A stretch of DNA of 64,000 bases from Hyphomicrobiaceae bacterium (GTDB taxonomy: Bacteria; Pseudomonadota; Alphaproteobacteria; Rhizobiales; Hyphomicrobiaceae): assembly GCA_016793635.1 (NCBI GenBank), contig JAEUMD010000003.1:1-64000 (forward strand). Reading direction: 5' to 3'. Both the position numbers and the translations under genes were made by a program. This document shows positions 1 to 8,143 of this stretch, piece after piece. Below the pieces are notes generated by a model. It made no database searches, was not told the DNA's origin, and was given only the letters and a program-made list of their open reading frames with translations. The stretch's first letter is position 1; the number at the start of each line of letters is the position of its first letter.

Positions 1-90
1 CGGGTAGTCGCCCGCGTGGTCGAGCACCATCCGGACGGCGCGCTCACGCACCTCCGGCGAGAACTTCGGGGATTTGGTCTGCTGTGTCAT
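1..90 (-). CDS. IS3-family transposase OrfA, N-terminal part (runs off the window)
   Basis: The minus strand from position 90 reads [20 protein letters not shown] and continues to the left window edge. This is the usual opening of the small helix-turn-helix protein (OrfA) of IS3-family elements of the IS407-like kind, which binds the terminal repeats and is fused by frameshifting to the DDE catalytic OrfB. Only 30 residues are inside the window. The start codon lies 20 bases inside the putative terminal inverted repeat, as is normal for these elements. The catalytic part is not visible, so activity cannot be judged. Confidence 0.85.
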   Translation of the reverse strand, partial: MTQQTKSPKFSPEVRERAVRMVLDHAGDYP

Positions 91-110
91 GGCTCCACTC
101 TCTCAAGAGT

Positions 111-140
111 TGGAGCCTCCGGCAATCTCGGGGCGGTTCA
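111..140. repeat. Right terminal inverted repeat of the IS3-family element
   Basis: Read on the minus strand this 30-base stretch begins TGAACCGCCCCGAGATTGCC, matching the typical TGAACCGCCCC outer end of IS407-type IS3 elements. It sits directly before the OrfA start. The partner repeat and any target duplication are outside the window. Position 140/141 is taken as the junction with the host gene. Confidence 0.75.
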
Positions 141-549
141 GACCGCTGCAAAGATCGCCCATCGCACCCGCTTTGAGTCGAAACCTGACCAAAGTCGCTT
201 GAAGAGAAACCGAGATCGTCGACCAGCGACCGTTATCGAAGCCTAGTGTCAGCTCCGCTACAATCGGCAGACGCTCCGAAAGCGGTCCGATCACAGCCCC
301 TGGGAGTGGGAACAATTGGAGGACAGGCAGGATGCAAAACGCATATAGGACGAGCCAAAACCGTCCTCCGCCCACATTTGAGGTTGAGCTAGATCGAGAA
401 CCGTCGGATTCCTCGACAAATTCCCAAGCGCGACGACCAGTAGTGCAACTGCAAAAAATCTGGACAACTACGTTGTCTCAATAAGCCCGTTCCCCCACTA
501 TCAGAAGGACCGCGAACACAAGAACGAACGCCAATAGAAAGAGAACCAT
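141..549 (-). pseudogene. O-antigen ligase/polymerase-like membrane protein, broken and cut by the IS
   Basis: From the ATG at 549 the minus strand reads a hydrophobic start (MVLFLLAFVLVFAVLLIVG), then ERAY-stop-DNVV where a TGA probably replaces Trp. In the next frame follows FAVALLVVALG and, in a third frame, LVLYAFCILPVLQLFPLP then a 'PLS' stretch. Pieced together these match the N-terminal layout of O-antigen ligase-like exopolysaccharide proteins (a YWD motif, a transmembrane helix, a 'LLQLxPLP' helix). There are thus one in-frame stop, a shift near a run of six T, and another shift near 375, and the IS end removes the rest. In an intact locus this protein would polymerise or ligate the polysaccharide. 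The frames seen are direct; the family call is by resemblance. Confidence 0.6.
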
Positions 550-608
550 GAGAGACGATCACTCCATCCCGATGGAGTTCCACAATATTTGCGCGAATTG
601 GACAACAC

Positions 609-1001
609 TCAGGGGCTGTGGCCTCCGCCACCACCGGACAGGCCTATGGCCGCACCCACGGCACCGGCGATGACAACGCCACCAATAACATATCCCGTCA
701 TCCCGGCTCCAGCAGCCTCGGGAGCCACCGTCGTTGCAAAACACGGCGCCTCTGCGGGGATCGTCACCACTTGCCCAGCATTTACGGTGACTTGGCAACC
801 CGGAGAATAAACAATCGTGACCGAGCCGCCGTCACTAACGAGCACCTTGTTGCCGGGACCAACTTGCGCACCACTACCCGCCGGCTGGAAACCATCACCG
901 CGACTGACCGATGCGGTGCCTTCGTTGACGTAAATCGTGGCCGCAGACGCAGGCAGGACGGCAACAATAAAAGCTGCTAACCCCAGGAGCAATCTAGCCA
1001 A
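609..1001 (-). CDS. Small exported protein of the exopolysaccharide locus, unknown function
   Basis: About 130 residues. I chose the TTG at 1001 because a strong GGGGGA ribosome site lies seven bases upstream and the product then begins with a clean signal peptide (hydrophobic core, cleavage after PASAA). An ATG at 1070 in the same frame would add 23 residues without a clear ribosome site. The mature part carries a FecR-like short beta segment (VSDGGSVTIVYSPGCQVTV), two Cys that may pair, then a Gly/Ala hydrophobic stretch (about residues 105-125) and a Gly-rich tail ending GGGGGHSP, perhaps a membrane anchor. It lies between the broken ligase gene and the divergently transcribed export genes, so a role in surface polysaccharide is likely only by location. 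Confidence 0.6.
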   Translation of the reverse strand: MARLLLGLAAFIVAVLPASAATIYVNEGTASVSRGDGFQPAGSGAQVGPGNKVLVSDGGSVTIVYSPGCQVTVNAGQVVTIPAEAPCFATTVAPEAAGAGMTGYVIGGVVIAGAVGAAIGLSGGGGGHSP

Positions 1002-1280
1002 AGCAAATATCCCCCAACTATCGGGCGACAGCACGCAAACGGCCCTAGCGGCGTTACAAAACATACCCATGCCGCTACCGTGGTCCAGCCACTAGAGTCA
1101 ATGTCCGACATGAAGATCCGTTCACTTTCCATGCTGACCGTGTGCGCCGCGCAACGAAAATCTAAATTTTAGGCGCCATCGCACCTGCTCCCCATCAGCA
1201 CCACAGTTCTCCGAGCGTCAGCTTTTCAAGGATTTGACATTATCGCTGGTAAATTAGGTGTGCACGGACGAGGAAGATGC

Positions 1281-2123
1281 ATGATCGATCGCCACTGTCA
1301 CATTCTGCCCGGTATCGACGACGGAGCTCGTGACAGGAGCGTGTCGCTCGAAATGGCTCGGGCCTACGTAGCTCAAGGCGTCACTCACGTAGCGTGCACA
1401 CCGCATATTCTCCCAGGCCTCTACCATAATAGCGGCCTCCAGATCCGAACGGCTGTAGCCGAGCTACAGGATAGCATCGACGCCGAGGGGCTCCCGCTCC
1501 GCCTCCTCACTGGCGCCGACAACCACGTCGTGCCGAATTTTGTTGCCGGATTGCAGTCCGGACACCTCCTGACCCTTGCCAATTCTCGTTACGTTCTCGT
1601 CGAGCCCCCGCATCATGTTGCGCCGCCGCAACTCGACTCCATGTTTTTCAATATTTTAATCGCAGGCTACGTGCCGATCCTCTCACATCCAGAACGACTT
1701 ACGTGGATTGAGCACAAGTATTCGCTGATGCAGCAACTTGCAGCGCATGGAGTCTGGATGCAGATTACGTCTGGATCGCTTAACGGCCGCTTCGGCAGGC
1801 GCGCCCTCTGTTGGGCTGAACGCATGTTGGAAGAGGGGCTCGTTCATATTGTTGCGAGCGACGCGCATGCCCCCTTCCGACGGCCGCCAGATCTTGCAGA
1901 AGGGCGGCAATTTGCAGCCCGTCGCGTTGGCGAGCTTGAGGCCGAGCATTTAGTTGTGACACGGCCTAACGCTATTCTGAACAACACTTCACCGTTCGAG
2001 CTGCCGCCTCCAACTTCAATGAACGACACCGAAGAGATAGCCTATAATGTTGCGAATAGTTCTAGTAATCGCACTCGGCATGGCCTGCGGATTGGTGAGC
2101 GGTTGCGGCGTCTCTTCTCTTAG
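1281..2123 (+). CDS. CpsB/CapC-like PHP-family protein-tyrosine phosphatase
   Basis: 280 residues starting MIDRHCHILPGIDDGARD, the metal-binding HxH and 'PGIDDG' motif that opens CpsB/YwqE-type phosphatases of the PHP superfamily. Further metal ligands are visible in TPHI, in SHPER (about residue 140) and in the late VASDAHAP motif. These enzymes remove phosphate from the tyrosine-rich tail of Wzc/CpsD kinases and so reset polysaccharide export. An upstream GTG at 1260 is in frame, but the ATG at 1281 has GAGGAAGA five bases before it and starts directly at the conserved motif. The gene is followed by the Wza-like and Wzc-like genes, which fits a kinase-phosphatase pair in one operon. Confidence 0.85.
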   Translation: MIDRHCHILPGIDDGARDRSVSLEMARAYVAQGVTHVACTPHILPGLYHNSGLQIRTAVAELQDSIDAEGLPLRLLTGADNHVVPNFVAGLQSGHLLTLANSRYVLVEPPHHVAPPQLDSMFFNILIAGYVPILSHPERLTWIEHKYSLMQQLAAHGVWMQITSGSLNGRFGRRALCWAERMLEEGLVHIVASDAHAPFRRPPDLAEGRQFAARRVGELEAEHLVVTRPNAILNNTSPFELPPPTSMNDTEEIAYNVANSSSNRTRHGLRIGERLRRLFS

Positions 2124-2820
2124 CGATATGACACCCGGAGCGCAGAGTCTCGGCTCCGCAAGTGAAGCGCCCAAATCGGCATCAAACCCTTCCAACAGCA
2201 CCGTCGCCGCCACGGATCCGTCCGTGAAGGCGACCGCCGCCTCGTTGACGGCCGTAGCCCAACCTGGGAACGCCGCCTATAAGATCGGCCCGTTCGACGT
2301 GCTCGACGTCTCCGTCTTTAAGGTTCCTGAGCTCTCCAAGACCGTACAAGTATCCGATGCTGGGACGGTCAACTTGCCCCTCGTTGGAGAAATGGTCGCC
2401 GGCGGACGCACGGCTCGCGAGGTGGAACAGGAACTGACCAAAACGCTCGGCGATAAATACCTGCAAAAGCCGCAGGTGACCGTGCTTGTAAAAGAGTACA
2501 ACAGCCAGCGTGTGACCCTCGAGGGCGCGGTGAAAAAGCCGGGCGTATTCCCGATACAGGGCCGCCTAACTCTCTTACAAGCATTGGCCACCGCTCAGGG
2601 TCTCGACCCCAGCGCCGATTCGACAGTCGTCATATTTCGTGACCAGGACGGTAAGCGGGCGGCTGCTCGGTTCGATGTGTCTGAGGTTCGCAGCGGCGCC
2701 GTCGCCGATCCTCAGCTCCAAGCCGGAGATGTGGTGGTGGCCGGCTCATCAGCGCTGAAGGAAGCGTGGAACAATTTCCTAAGAGCACTCCCGATAGCGA
2801 GTGCCTTTGCGCTTCTCTAA
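2047..2820 (+). CDS. Polysaccharide export lipoprotein, Wza-like (Poly_export/SLBB)
   Basis: 257 residues. The N-terminus is a lipoprotein signal with lipobox LVSGC (Cys at 20). After a Ser/Ala-rich linker comes the Poly_export domain (AYKIGPFDVLDVSVFKVPEL, about residues 76-95), then an SLBB-type domain (YNSQRVTLEGAVKKPGVFPI, about 150-170). Such proteins form the outer-membrane channel for capsule or exopolysaccharide. The coding region overlaps the upstream phosphatase gene by 77 bases in another frame; a shorter start at 2080 would destroy the signal peptide, so the overlap is probably real. It is followed closely by the kinase gene. Confidence 0.88.
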   Translation: MLRIVLVIALGMACGLVSGCGVSSLSDMTPGAQSLGSASEAPKSASNPSNSTVAATDPSVKATAASLTAVAQPGNAAYKIGPFDVLDVSVFKVPELSKTVQVSDAGTVNLPLVGEMVAGGRTAREVEQELTKTLGDKYLQKPQVTVLVKEYNSQRVTLEGAVKKPGVFPIQGRLTLLQALATAQGLDPSADSTVVIFRDQDGKRAAARFDVSEVRSGAVADPQLQAGDVVVAGSSALKEAWNNFLRALPIASAFALL

Positions 2821-2846
2821 CGCGCACGATTTCAGAACGGGGCGAG

Positions 2847-5189
2847 ATGCTGGACAAAGGACACGACGTCGACCGACCGGAGCCGTCGGCGAACGGGCCG
2901 TTGGTCGCTGCCGAGACGGCACCACCGCTAGCGCTTCGCGATCTAGCCGGTGCGCCAGGGTATGGCCCGGGATACGGGTATGCGCAACAGGATGACGGGG
3001 GCGATCTCGCGCAGACGCTCCAGCAGTACTTGCGCATGGTCGTCAAGCGCAAGTGGTTGATCTTGTCGTGTCTGCTGGTGGTCTTAGCGCTCGGTACCGT
3101 TCGAACACTCATGCAAACGCCGCTCTACACGGCATCGGTTCGCATTCAGATCGACCGGGAGGGCGTGAAGGTTGTCGAGGGCGGTGATACCTCGCCCAGG
3201 GACGCTGACGATTTCGACTTCATGCGTACCCAATACGAACTCCTGAAGAGCCGTTCGATGGCTGAACGCGTTGCTTCTCGACTAGACCTTGGTGCCGACG
3301 AGAGCTTCTTCGCGCCGCGTAACATATCCCTGACAGGCCAGCTGCGGTCGCTGCTCTTTGCGTCGTCAAAGCCGGGCTATCCACCCTCCAAAGCGGAGAA
3401 GGTGTCCTGGGCAGCAGGTATCGCGCAAGACAGCGTCGCCGTGCGGCCCGTGACCGGCTCGCGACTGGTCGATATTGAGTACACAGACCCGAGCCCCGAG
3501 CGCGCCCAGCGCATCGCCAATGCCTACGCGGAGGCGTATGTCGCCTCGAATATCGATAAGCGCTTTGAGGCAAACCAATACGCAAAAACGTTTCTCGATG
3601 ACCAGTCGAAGCAATTAAAGCTACGCCTCGAAGATTCGGAGAAGGCGATGCTAGCGTTCGCTGAACGTGAGCAGATCGTCCAAGTCACCGAAAAAACCTC
3701 GATCGCTGAAGCAAACTTGGCCGCAGCAAACGCCGCGCTGGGATCGCTCATTTCAGAGCGCATCAAGAACGAACAGCTCTGGCGCCAAGTCGAGAACGCC
3801 AACGCGATAACGCTACCGCAGGTCCTGTCCAACAGCGTCATTGACGGACTCCGTGGCCAGCGTAACGAATTGAAGCGCGACTATGAGCAGAAGCTTGAGA
3901 CCTTCAAGCCAAGCTATCCGGCCATGGTGCAAATCTCCAATAAGATCGGCGAGATCGACCGTCAGATTTCGAACGAGATCAAGACCATTAGATCCTCGCT
4001 ACAGGCCGCTTACGAATCCTCCGCCGAACAGGAGGCGAAGATGAAGGCGCGCATCGATGAGCTGCGGATGTCAGCGCTAGATCTGCAGAAGCGGGCGATT
4101 CAGTTCAACATCCTAAAGCGTGAGGTTGAGAGCAACCGAGGCCTCTACAATGAAATTCTGCAACGCTTCAAGCAAGTCGACGTCGCGAGCGGCGTTGGCA
4201 CCAATAATGTGTTCATTGTCGACCGCGCTTTAGCGCCCCAAGTACCGTCCTCGCCAATTTTGTCGCGTGCGCTGGTCCTCGCGTTTGCGCTTGGCCTGGG
4301 CCTGGGTTTGGGCAGCGCCTACCTGCTCGAGATACTCGACGATCGCGTCCGAGCGCCGGAAGACGTCGAACAAATCTCTGGCCTGGCGACCCTCGGCATT
4401 ATTCCACGTGTCGACGCCAACATCATGCAGGGAGAGCTCTCTGACCCGCGATCCGCGATCTCGGAAGCCTACCGTTCGACGGCAACCGCACTACAATTTT
4501 CGACGGCAGGAGGGCTGCAGCGTTCGATCGCTATCACGAGTGCCGGACCCAGCGAGGGCAAGTCGAGTACGGCCATCGCCATCGCCCGCCATTTTGCGAC
4601 CATGGGGCGTAAAGTTCTGCTGATAGATGGCGACATGCGTAAGCCATCCCTGCACGACAAGCTTGGGCATGACAATTCGAATGGCCTTAGCAATTACTTG
4701 ACCGGATCGGCGGTTCCACCCGACGTGATCCAGGCGACCGAACACCCGAACCTCGCGCTGATGGCTTCCGGCCCGCTGCCTCCCAATGCGGCAGACCTGC
4801 TTGGCGGAACGCGGATGTTCTCGCTGATCTCACACGGTCTTGAGGTTTTCGATCTCATCGTAATTGACTCGCCGCCGCTGCTGGGTCTCGCCGACGCCCA
4901 ACTTCTGGCCAGCGCCGCCTCCGCGACTGTTTTCGTCGTCGGGGCCGGGGAACAGCGCAAGGGCATGATACGCTCGGCGCTCCGGCGTCTTCAGCTCTCG
5001 CGCGCCAACATCATCGGGGTGGTGCTGACCAAGTTTGACCTTAGGGCCGTAGGTTATGGTTATGGTTATGGTTATGGTTATGGGTATGGCTACGGTTATG
5101 GGTATGGCAAGGACGACTATAGCAACGGGCACAACGTCGACCCCAACTCAGGCGAGCAGCCTCGCTTGCCAAGCAGCTCGCTGAACTGA
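2847..5189 (+). CDS. Wzc-like polysaccharide co-polymerase and bacterial tyrosine kinase
   Basis: 780 residues from the ATG at 2847. A Wzz-type transmembrane segment follows MVVKRKWLILSCLLVV; a long coiled periplasmic region runs to a second membrane segment (about residues 470-495); then the BY-kinase domain. Walker A reads GPSEGKSST, Walker A' VLLIDGDMRKPS, and Walker B DLIVIDSPPLLGLAD. The C-terminus holds nine Gly-Tyr pairs (5052-5108) plus another Tyr, the autophosphorylation cluster expected of this family. It acts in the inner membrane with the Wza-like channel and is presumably dephosphorylated by the PHP phosphatase two genes upstream. An in-frame ATG at 2766 lies inside the wza-like gene and is less likely. 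The following small ORF starts two bases after the stop. Confidence 0.9.
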   Translation: MLDKGHDVDRPEPSANGPLVAAETAPPLALRDLAGAPGYGPGYGYAQQDDGGDLAQTLQQYLRMVVKRKWLILSCLLVVLALGTVRTLMQTPLYTASVRIQIDREGVKVVEGGDTSPRDADDFDFMRTQYELLKSRSMAERVASRLDLGADESFFAPRNISLTGQLRSLLFASSKPGYPPSKAEKVSWAAGIAQDSVAVRPVTGSRLVDIEYTDPSPERAQRIANAYAEAYVASNIDKRFEANQYAKTFLDDQSKQLKLRLEDSEKAMLAFAEREQIVQVTEKTSIAEANLAAANAALGSLISERIKNEQLWRQVENANAITLPQVLSNSVIDGLRGQRNELKRDYEQKLETFKPSYPAMVQISNKIGEIDRQISNEIKTIRSSLQAAYESSAEQEAKMKARIDELRMSALDLQKRAIQFNILKREVESNRGLYNEILQRFKQVDVASGVGTNNVFIVDRALAPQVPSSPILSRALVLAFALGLGLGLGSAYLLEILDDRVRAPEDVEQISGLATLGIIPRVDANIMQGELSDPRSAISEAYRSTATALQFSTAGGLQRSIAITSAGPSEGKSSTAIAIARHFATMGRKVLLIDGDMRKPSLHDKLGHDNSNGLSNYLTGSAVPPDVIQATEHPNLALMASGPLPPNAADLLGGTRMFSLISHGLEVFDLIVIDSPPLLGLADAQLLASAASATVFVVGAGEQRKGMIRSALRRLQLSRANIIGVVLTKFDLRAVGYGYGYGYGYGYGYGYGYGKDDYSNGHNVDPNSGEQPRLPSSSLN
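5052..5108 (+). repeat. Hexanucleotide repeat coding for the (Gly-Tyr)9 kinase tail
   Basis: Five exact GGTTAT units are followed by four slightly varied units (GGGTAT, GGCTAC, GGTTAT, GGGTAT) and a final GGC. Gain or loss of a unit would change the number of tail tyrosines by one without shifting the frame, so the number of phosphorylation sites could vary by slippage. The repeat is direct observation; variation is inference. Confidence 0.85.
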
Positions 5190-5191
5190 CC

Positions 5192-5485
5192 ATGGCGGAC
5201 CTCGATTCGATCTCCGCCGCGCTTGAGTTTCTCCGCAATCGAGAGGCGCCGCTGCCGGACGGTGTCGCAACGTTGCTGCGGATCGCCGTTAGCGACCCCG
5301 ATATCACAGCGGCCACGGCAGGATCGACCGGACATTCCGGGGATACCCTGCGGCGCGCTGCCGGATTGTTCAGCGCGCCAAATCTGCTCGATCCCGCGGC
5401 TCACAAATATCGCCGCCTCGGCCTCCACGACAAGGCCCTGCCCCCGGAGCTACGTCGGCGGAAACTCTCACCTTCGCAATCATAG
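5192..5485 (+). CDS. Small unknown protein coupled to the tyrosine kinase gene
   Basis: 97 residues starting MADLDSISAALEFLRNREAP. The ATG begins two bases after the kinase stop codon (TGACCATGG), so it is probably translated by coupling. No signal peptide or membrane segment; the C-terminal half is rich in Leu, Arg and Pro with a basic end (ELRRRKLSPSQS). I do not recognise the family. Position suggests it could act with the kinase, for instance as an adaptor, but nothing in the residues shows this. No similar reading frame follows; the polysaccharide operon seems to end here. Confidence 0.5.
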   Translation: MADLDSISAALEFLRNREAPLPDGVATLLRIAVSDPDITAATAGSTGHSGDTLRRAAGLFSAPNLLDPAAHKYRRLGLHDKALPPELRRRKLSPSQS

Positions 5486-5650
5486 CAATCTATCCCACAT
5501 GTCCTGACGGGGGACACTTGACGAACTGCGCGGACACGCGTCGCGCGTTCGATTTCATCGAAGTCGGTAGCCCCGAAGAGCGCCTTTGTCGCCGCCGCAG
5601 CCACAGAGCGCGGTGGACGGCGGCTCAAATCCGCAAGAGAGCAGCCGCTC

Positions 5651-6688
5651 TCAAGGCTTGGGCGGACGCCCGAGTAGGCCGAGTGCCGTTGCTGTGCGCG
5701 GCGGCTGCCCGTGACTTACCGCCGGCGTAGCTGTCGATTTTCGCTTGGCCGACCGCGGCCGTGCCGGCAGCGGCGCCATTGCCGGAGCAAGCGAAGGAGA
5801 ATCGGTCAACGCAATTGGCAAGGTCGTGACCGGGCGGCTCGAAACCGTAGCAGGAGTCGTTGCTTGGTCTGTCGGCGCGGGTGGCGCGACGTTGCCATGA
5901 CCGAGCCCCATGCGACCCTCGAGTTCCGGAACCGGGCGCGATGCCGCTGTTTCCGCCTGCTGTCCTGCATCGCCTTGCGCGCGAGGTGCTGCAGCGGCAG
6001 CGGTGGCGAGTGTCGTCACCGTGCCGGGCAGCGCCACGACAGGCGGCGAGACGACAGCCGGGTCGGGGCGCCATCCAGACGCAGCGGGCTCGTCTGCCAC
6101 CTTGATCGCAATCTCGGACGCAGCGGCGTTCGAGCCGATGGCCCAAGCGCCTATCGCGAAACGGCGGCTCAGTTCTTCCGCACGCGAACGGACCTCTTCC
6201 GAGAGGACACGGGCCTCACCCGCATCACGCCGCGCGTCGGTGAGCGTTCCGGAAAGGTCGATGGAAGCCGACGACGCTGTGCCGCCGAAGATCGGCATTT
6301 GCCGCAGGCTCGGGAGAACCGAGGCGAGACCGCTCCCGAATACGAAGGCTCCGCCGTTGGATGCTTGCTTGCCGCCCTCGGGTTCGCCGGGCGGCGCGAT
6401 CGCCGCGTGCAAAGCATCCTTCAAGCGGTCCAGCGCAGCTCCGTCGAGAAAGCTCGGCATTGCGCCCGCCAAGGTTTCGCTGAGTGGCGCGGGGCGGCGG
6501 GTCTCCTCTCCATAGGGCGTCACGATGGAAGGATCGCGCGCGAGATCGTTGGCGGTCATCGGGTGCGGAGCGGGCGCGCTTAACGCGATCTGTGCCGATG
6601 CCGAGGTTTGATTTCCCGTGAGTGCCAGCGCGATCAGTAGGACTGTCGCTTCCGCCGCCTTGAATCGAGAGTTTGGTCTCGGTGGCAT
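5651..6688 (-). CDS. Exported Ala/Pro-rich protein of unknown function
   Basis: 345 residues from the ATG at 6688 (MPPRPNSRFKAAEATVLLIA), which gives a typical signal peptide ending near SASA. The ORF remains open to 6778 but the added 30 residues carry no ribosome site and would bury the signal. The mature protein has a middle part with helical, charged character (about residues 150-190, 'EARVLSEEVRSRAEELSRR') and long Ala/Pro/Thr-rich stretches, ending in a basic segment. No enzyme motif is seen. Codon choice looks coding throughout. It is convergent with the kinase operon and stands alone; function unknown. Confidence 0.6.
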   Translation of the reverse strand: MPPRPNSRFKAAEATVLLIALALTGNQTSASAQIALSAPAPHPMTANDLARDPSIVTPYGEETRRPAPLSETLAGAMPSFLDGAALDRLKDALHAAIAPPGEPEGGKQASNGGAFVFGSGLASVLPSLRQMPIFGGTASSASIDLSGTLTDARRDAGEARVLSEEVRSRAEELSRRFAIGAWAIGSNAAASEIAIKVADEPAASGWRPDPAVVSPPVVALPGTVTTLATAAAAAPRAQGDAGQQAETAASRPVPELEGRMGLGHGNVAPPAPTDQATTPATVSSRPVTTLPIALTDSPSLAPAMAPLPARPRSAKRKSTATPAVSHGQPPRTATALGLLGRPPKP

Positions 6689-7361
6689 CCCGCAGGCTGG
6701 AGAATGGTTCGCAGCATGACCAGCAGCGAAGAGCTGCGCGCTATCGGCGCGGGCGCCCACGGAAAACGCGATACACATGACGCAATACTCGAACTACATG
6801 GGTCCCCGGCGCGAGTCACCACCGGTTCGCGTTGATCGCTCGCATCGTCACTGCCGCGCTCGTGCGGACTGTCTCGGAGTGCCACCGCTCTGCGGTTCGC
6901 CACGACGCGCCGACGATCAACAGCTGATCGGATGCCCTGATCGGGCCGACGCAAAGGGGCATGTGAGGAAGGATGCAGCCACGCCCCCCGACGCCGGCCC
7001 ATGAAGCGATTAACCCCGAAAATCGCGTTGAAATTTTGTCAAATCGTATGAGGCCGTGCCCAATTCGGCAAAAAGCTGTCGCACTTTCGTCGCGACAAGA
7101 GGTGCAGCGCTGCGCGGGGCGAGGCTCTAACCCGCGCGCCATACGGATTTGTCGGGGATGCGCAGGTTCGAGGCCCGGCGCGGCAATGACTCTCACGGGA
7201 GACAGAAAACGGCGGACGGGGAGTGGAAAATCCGGCGCTCGACGGCCAAACTTCCATCTGGCGCATCGCGCTCGCGCAGAACCCTGCCTCGAGCATGCGA
7301 CACGACTGCGATGGAACCCTTGGCCAAACTCCAGGCCGTCGTCCAAGGTACTAATCAGAAA
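6689..7361. other. Intergenic stretch without a supported gene
   Basis: 673 bases. Short open frames on both strands lack a ribosome site and have compositions typical of GC-rich noise. A tRNA T-loop-like string near 7165 (GGTTCGAGG) lacks pairing arms and was rejected. A promoter for the exported protein at 6688 is probably here but I cannot place it. Confidence 0.4.
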
Positions 7362-7802
7362 CTAATGACGCGTCGGCTTGGCGATAGCGGACGTATCGAA
7401 ATGCCCCGAGCGCAGGTCGAACTCGATCTGCTGGCTATCGCGACCGCTCTCGGCCAGCAGATGCACGTGCACCTCGTTGGCACCGAGCAAGGCACCCTGA
7501 TGGCGCACTTCCGCAAGGTTGAGCGACGGCGATGCGGTAGCCAGCCGATTGATGGCGAGCACCGTGCGGCCCCCGTCCTTTTCGCGACGAACGAGGATGT
7601 AGTTGCCACTGCTCAGCGCGGGGCAATCGAGCAGCGTGTAAATAGTGTGCACGTAGCGTACGCCGGACGCCCCCCGCCAGAACAGGAAGCGCTGCATCAG
7701 ATCCGGCTGTGGCTCGATCGTCGGCTGCTGGTTCATACGGCGCATCGATCTCTTGGACTTGTTCTCAAAGGCCTCGGCAAAACTGATGACACGCGCACTC
7801 AT
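7362..7802 (-). CDS. Unknown protein, about 146 residues
   Basis: Starts MSARVISFAEAFENKSKRSM at the ATG 7802; a longer in-frame version to 7946 has a poor lead-in. The body reads like a compact beta-rich domain ('GNYILVRREKDGGRTVLAINRL', shortened here: residues about 70-90) followed by a histidine-containing stretch (NEVHVHLLAESG). No signal peptide. I do not recognise the family and found no catalytic motif. It stands alone between two gene-free stretches. Confidence 0.55.
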   Translation of the reverse strand: MSARVISFAEAFENKSKRSMRRMNQQPTIEPQPDLMQRFLFWRGASGVRYVHTIYTLLDCPALSSGNYILVRREKDGGRTVLAINRLATASPSLNLAEVRHQGALLGANEVHVHLLAESGRDSQQIEFDLRSGHFDTSAIAKPTRH

Positions 7803-8143
7803 GTAACATCCCCTCGTCACACCTCGTGACGCCGAAGCGAACTCCCCGACAGCCTGCAGCGTGCCGAAAACTTCTAGCTGAAATATGGCTCCGAGACGGA
7901 GAACTGGAGGCATGGACAACGCCAGGTTAAGATGCGCTCCATCCACCTCCCGTTATCCCGAGCGAGCCCTTAACGAAGGGTTGCCCTGAGTGCATTTCAG
8001 TCCGAACACACGCAGCCTGTTGCGCTTCTGCATCGAGGCGCGGCGGGCACCTGCCACACGTCAGCGGATTGACGTTCGGCTGGCGTGCAGGGCCCGAGCA
8101 ACAACGATCATCGCGCTCGCATCGACCATGGGTCGCGCTCACG
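7803..8143. other. Intergenic stretch between an unknown gene and nrdJ
   Basis: 341 bases downstream of nrdJ. It has one short palindrome (GTCAC-ACCTC-GTGAC near 7811) and no convincing reading frame or strong T-tailed terminator. Confidence 0.4.

Larger units (their letters stand above)
1..140 (-). mobile_element. IS3-family insertion sequence, one end
   Basis: Composite of the OrfA start and the terminal inverted repeat; the element extends beyond the left edge. It abuts coding remnants of an O-antigen-ligase-like gene, so it appears to have inserted into or truncated that gene at an exopolysaccharide locus. Confidence 0.75.

Noticed and set aside
7135-7185. tRNA-like string (GGTTCGAGG) near 7165
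   Set aside because: The T-loop is not flanked by pairing arms, and no acceptor or anticodon stem can be formed.
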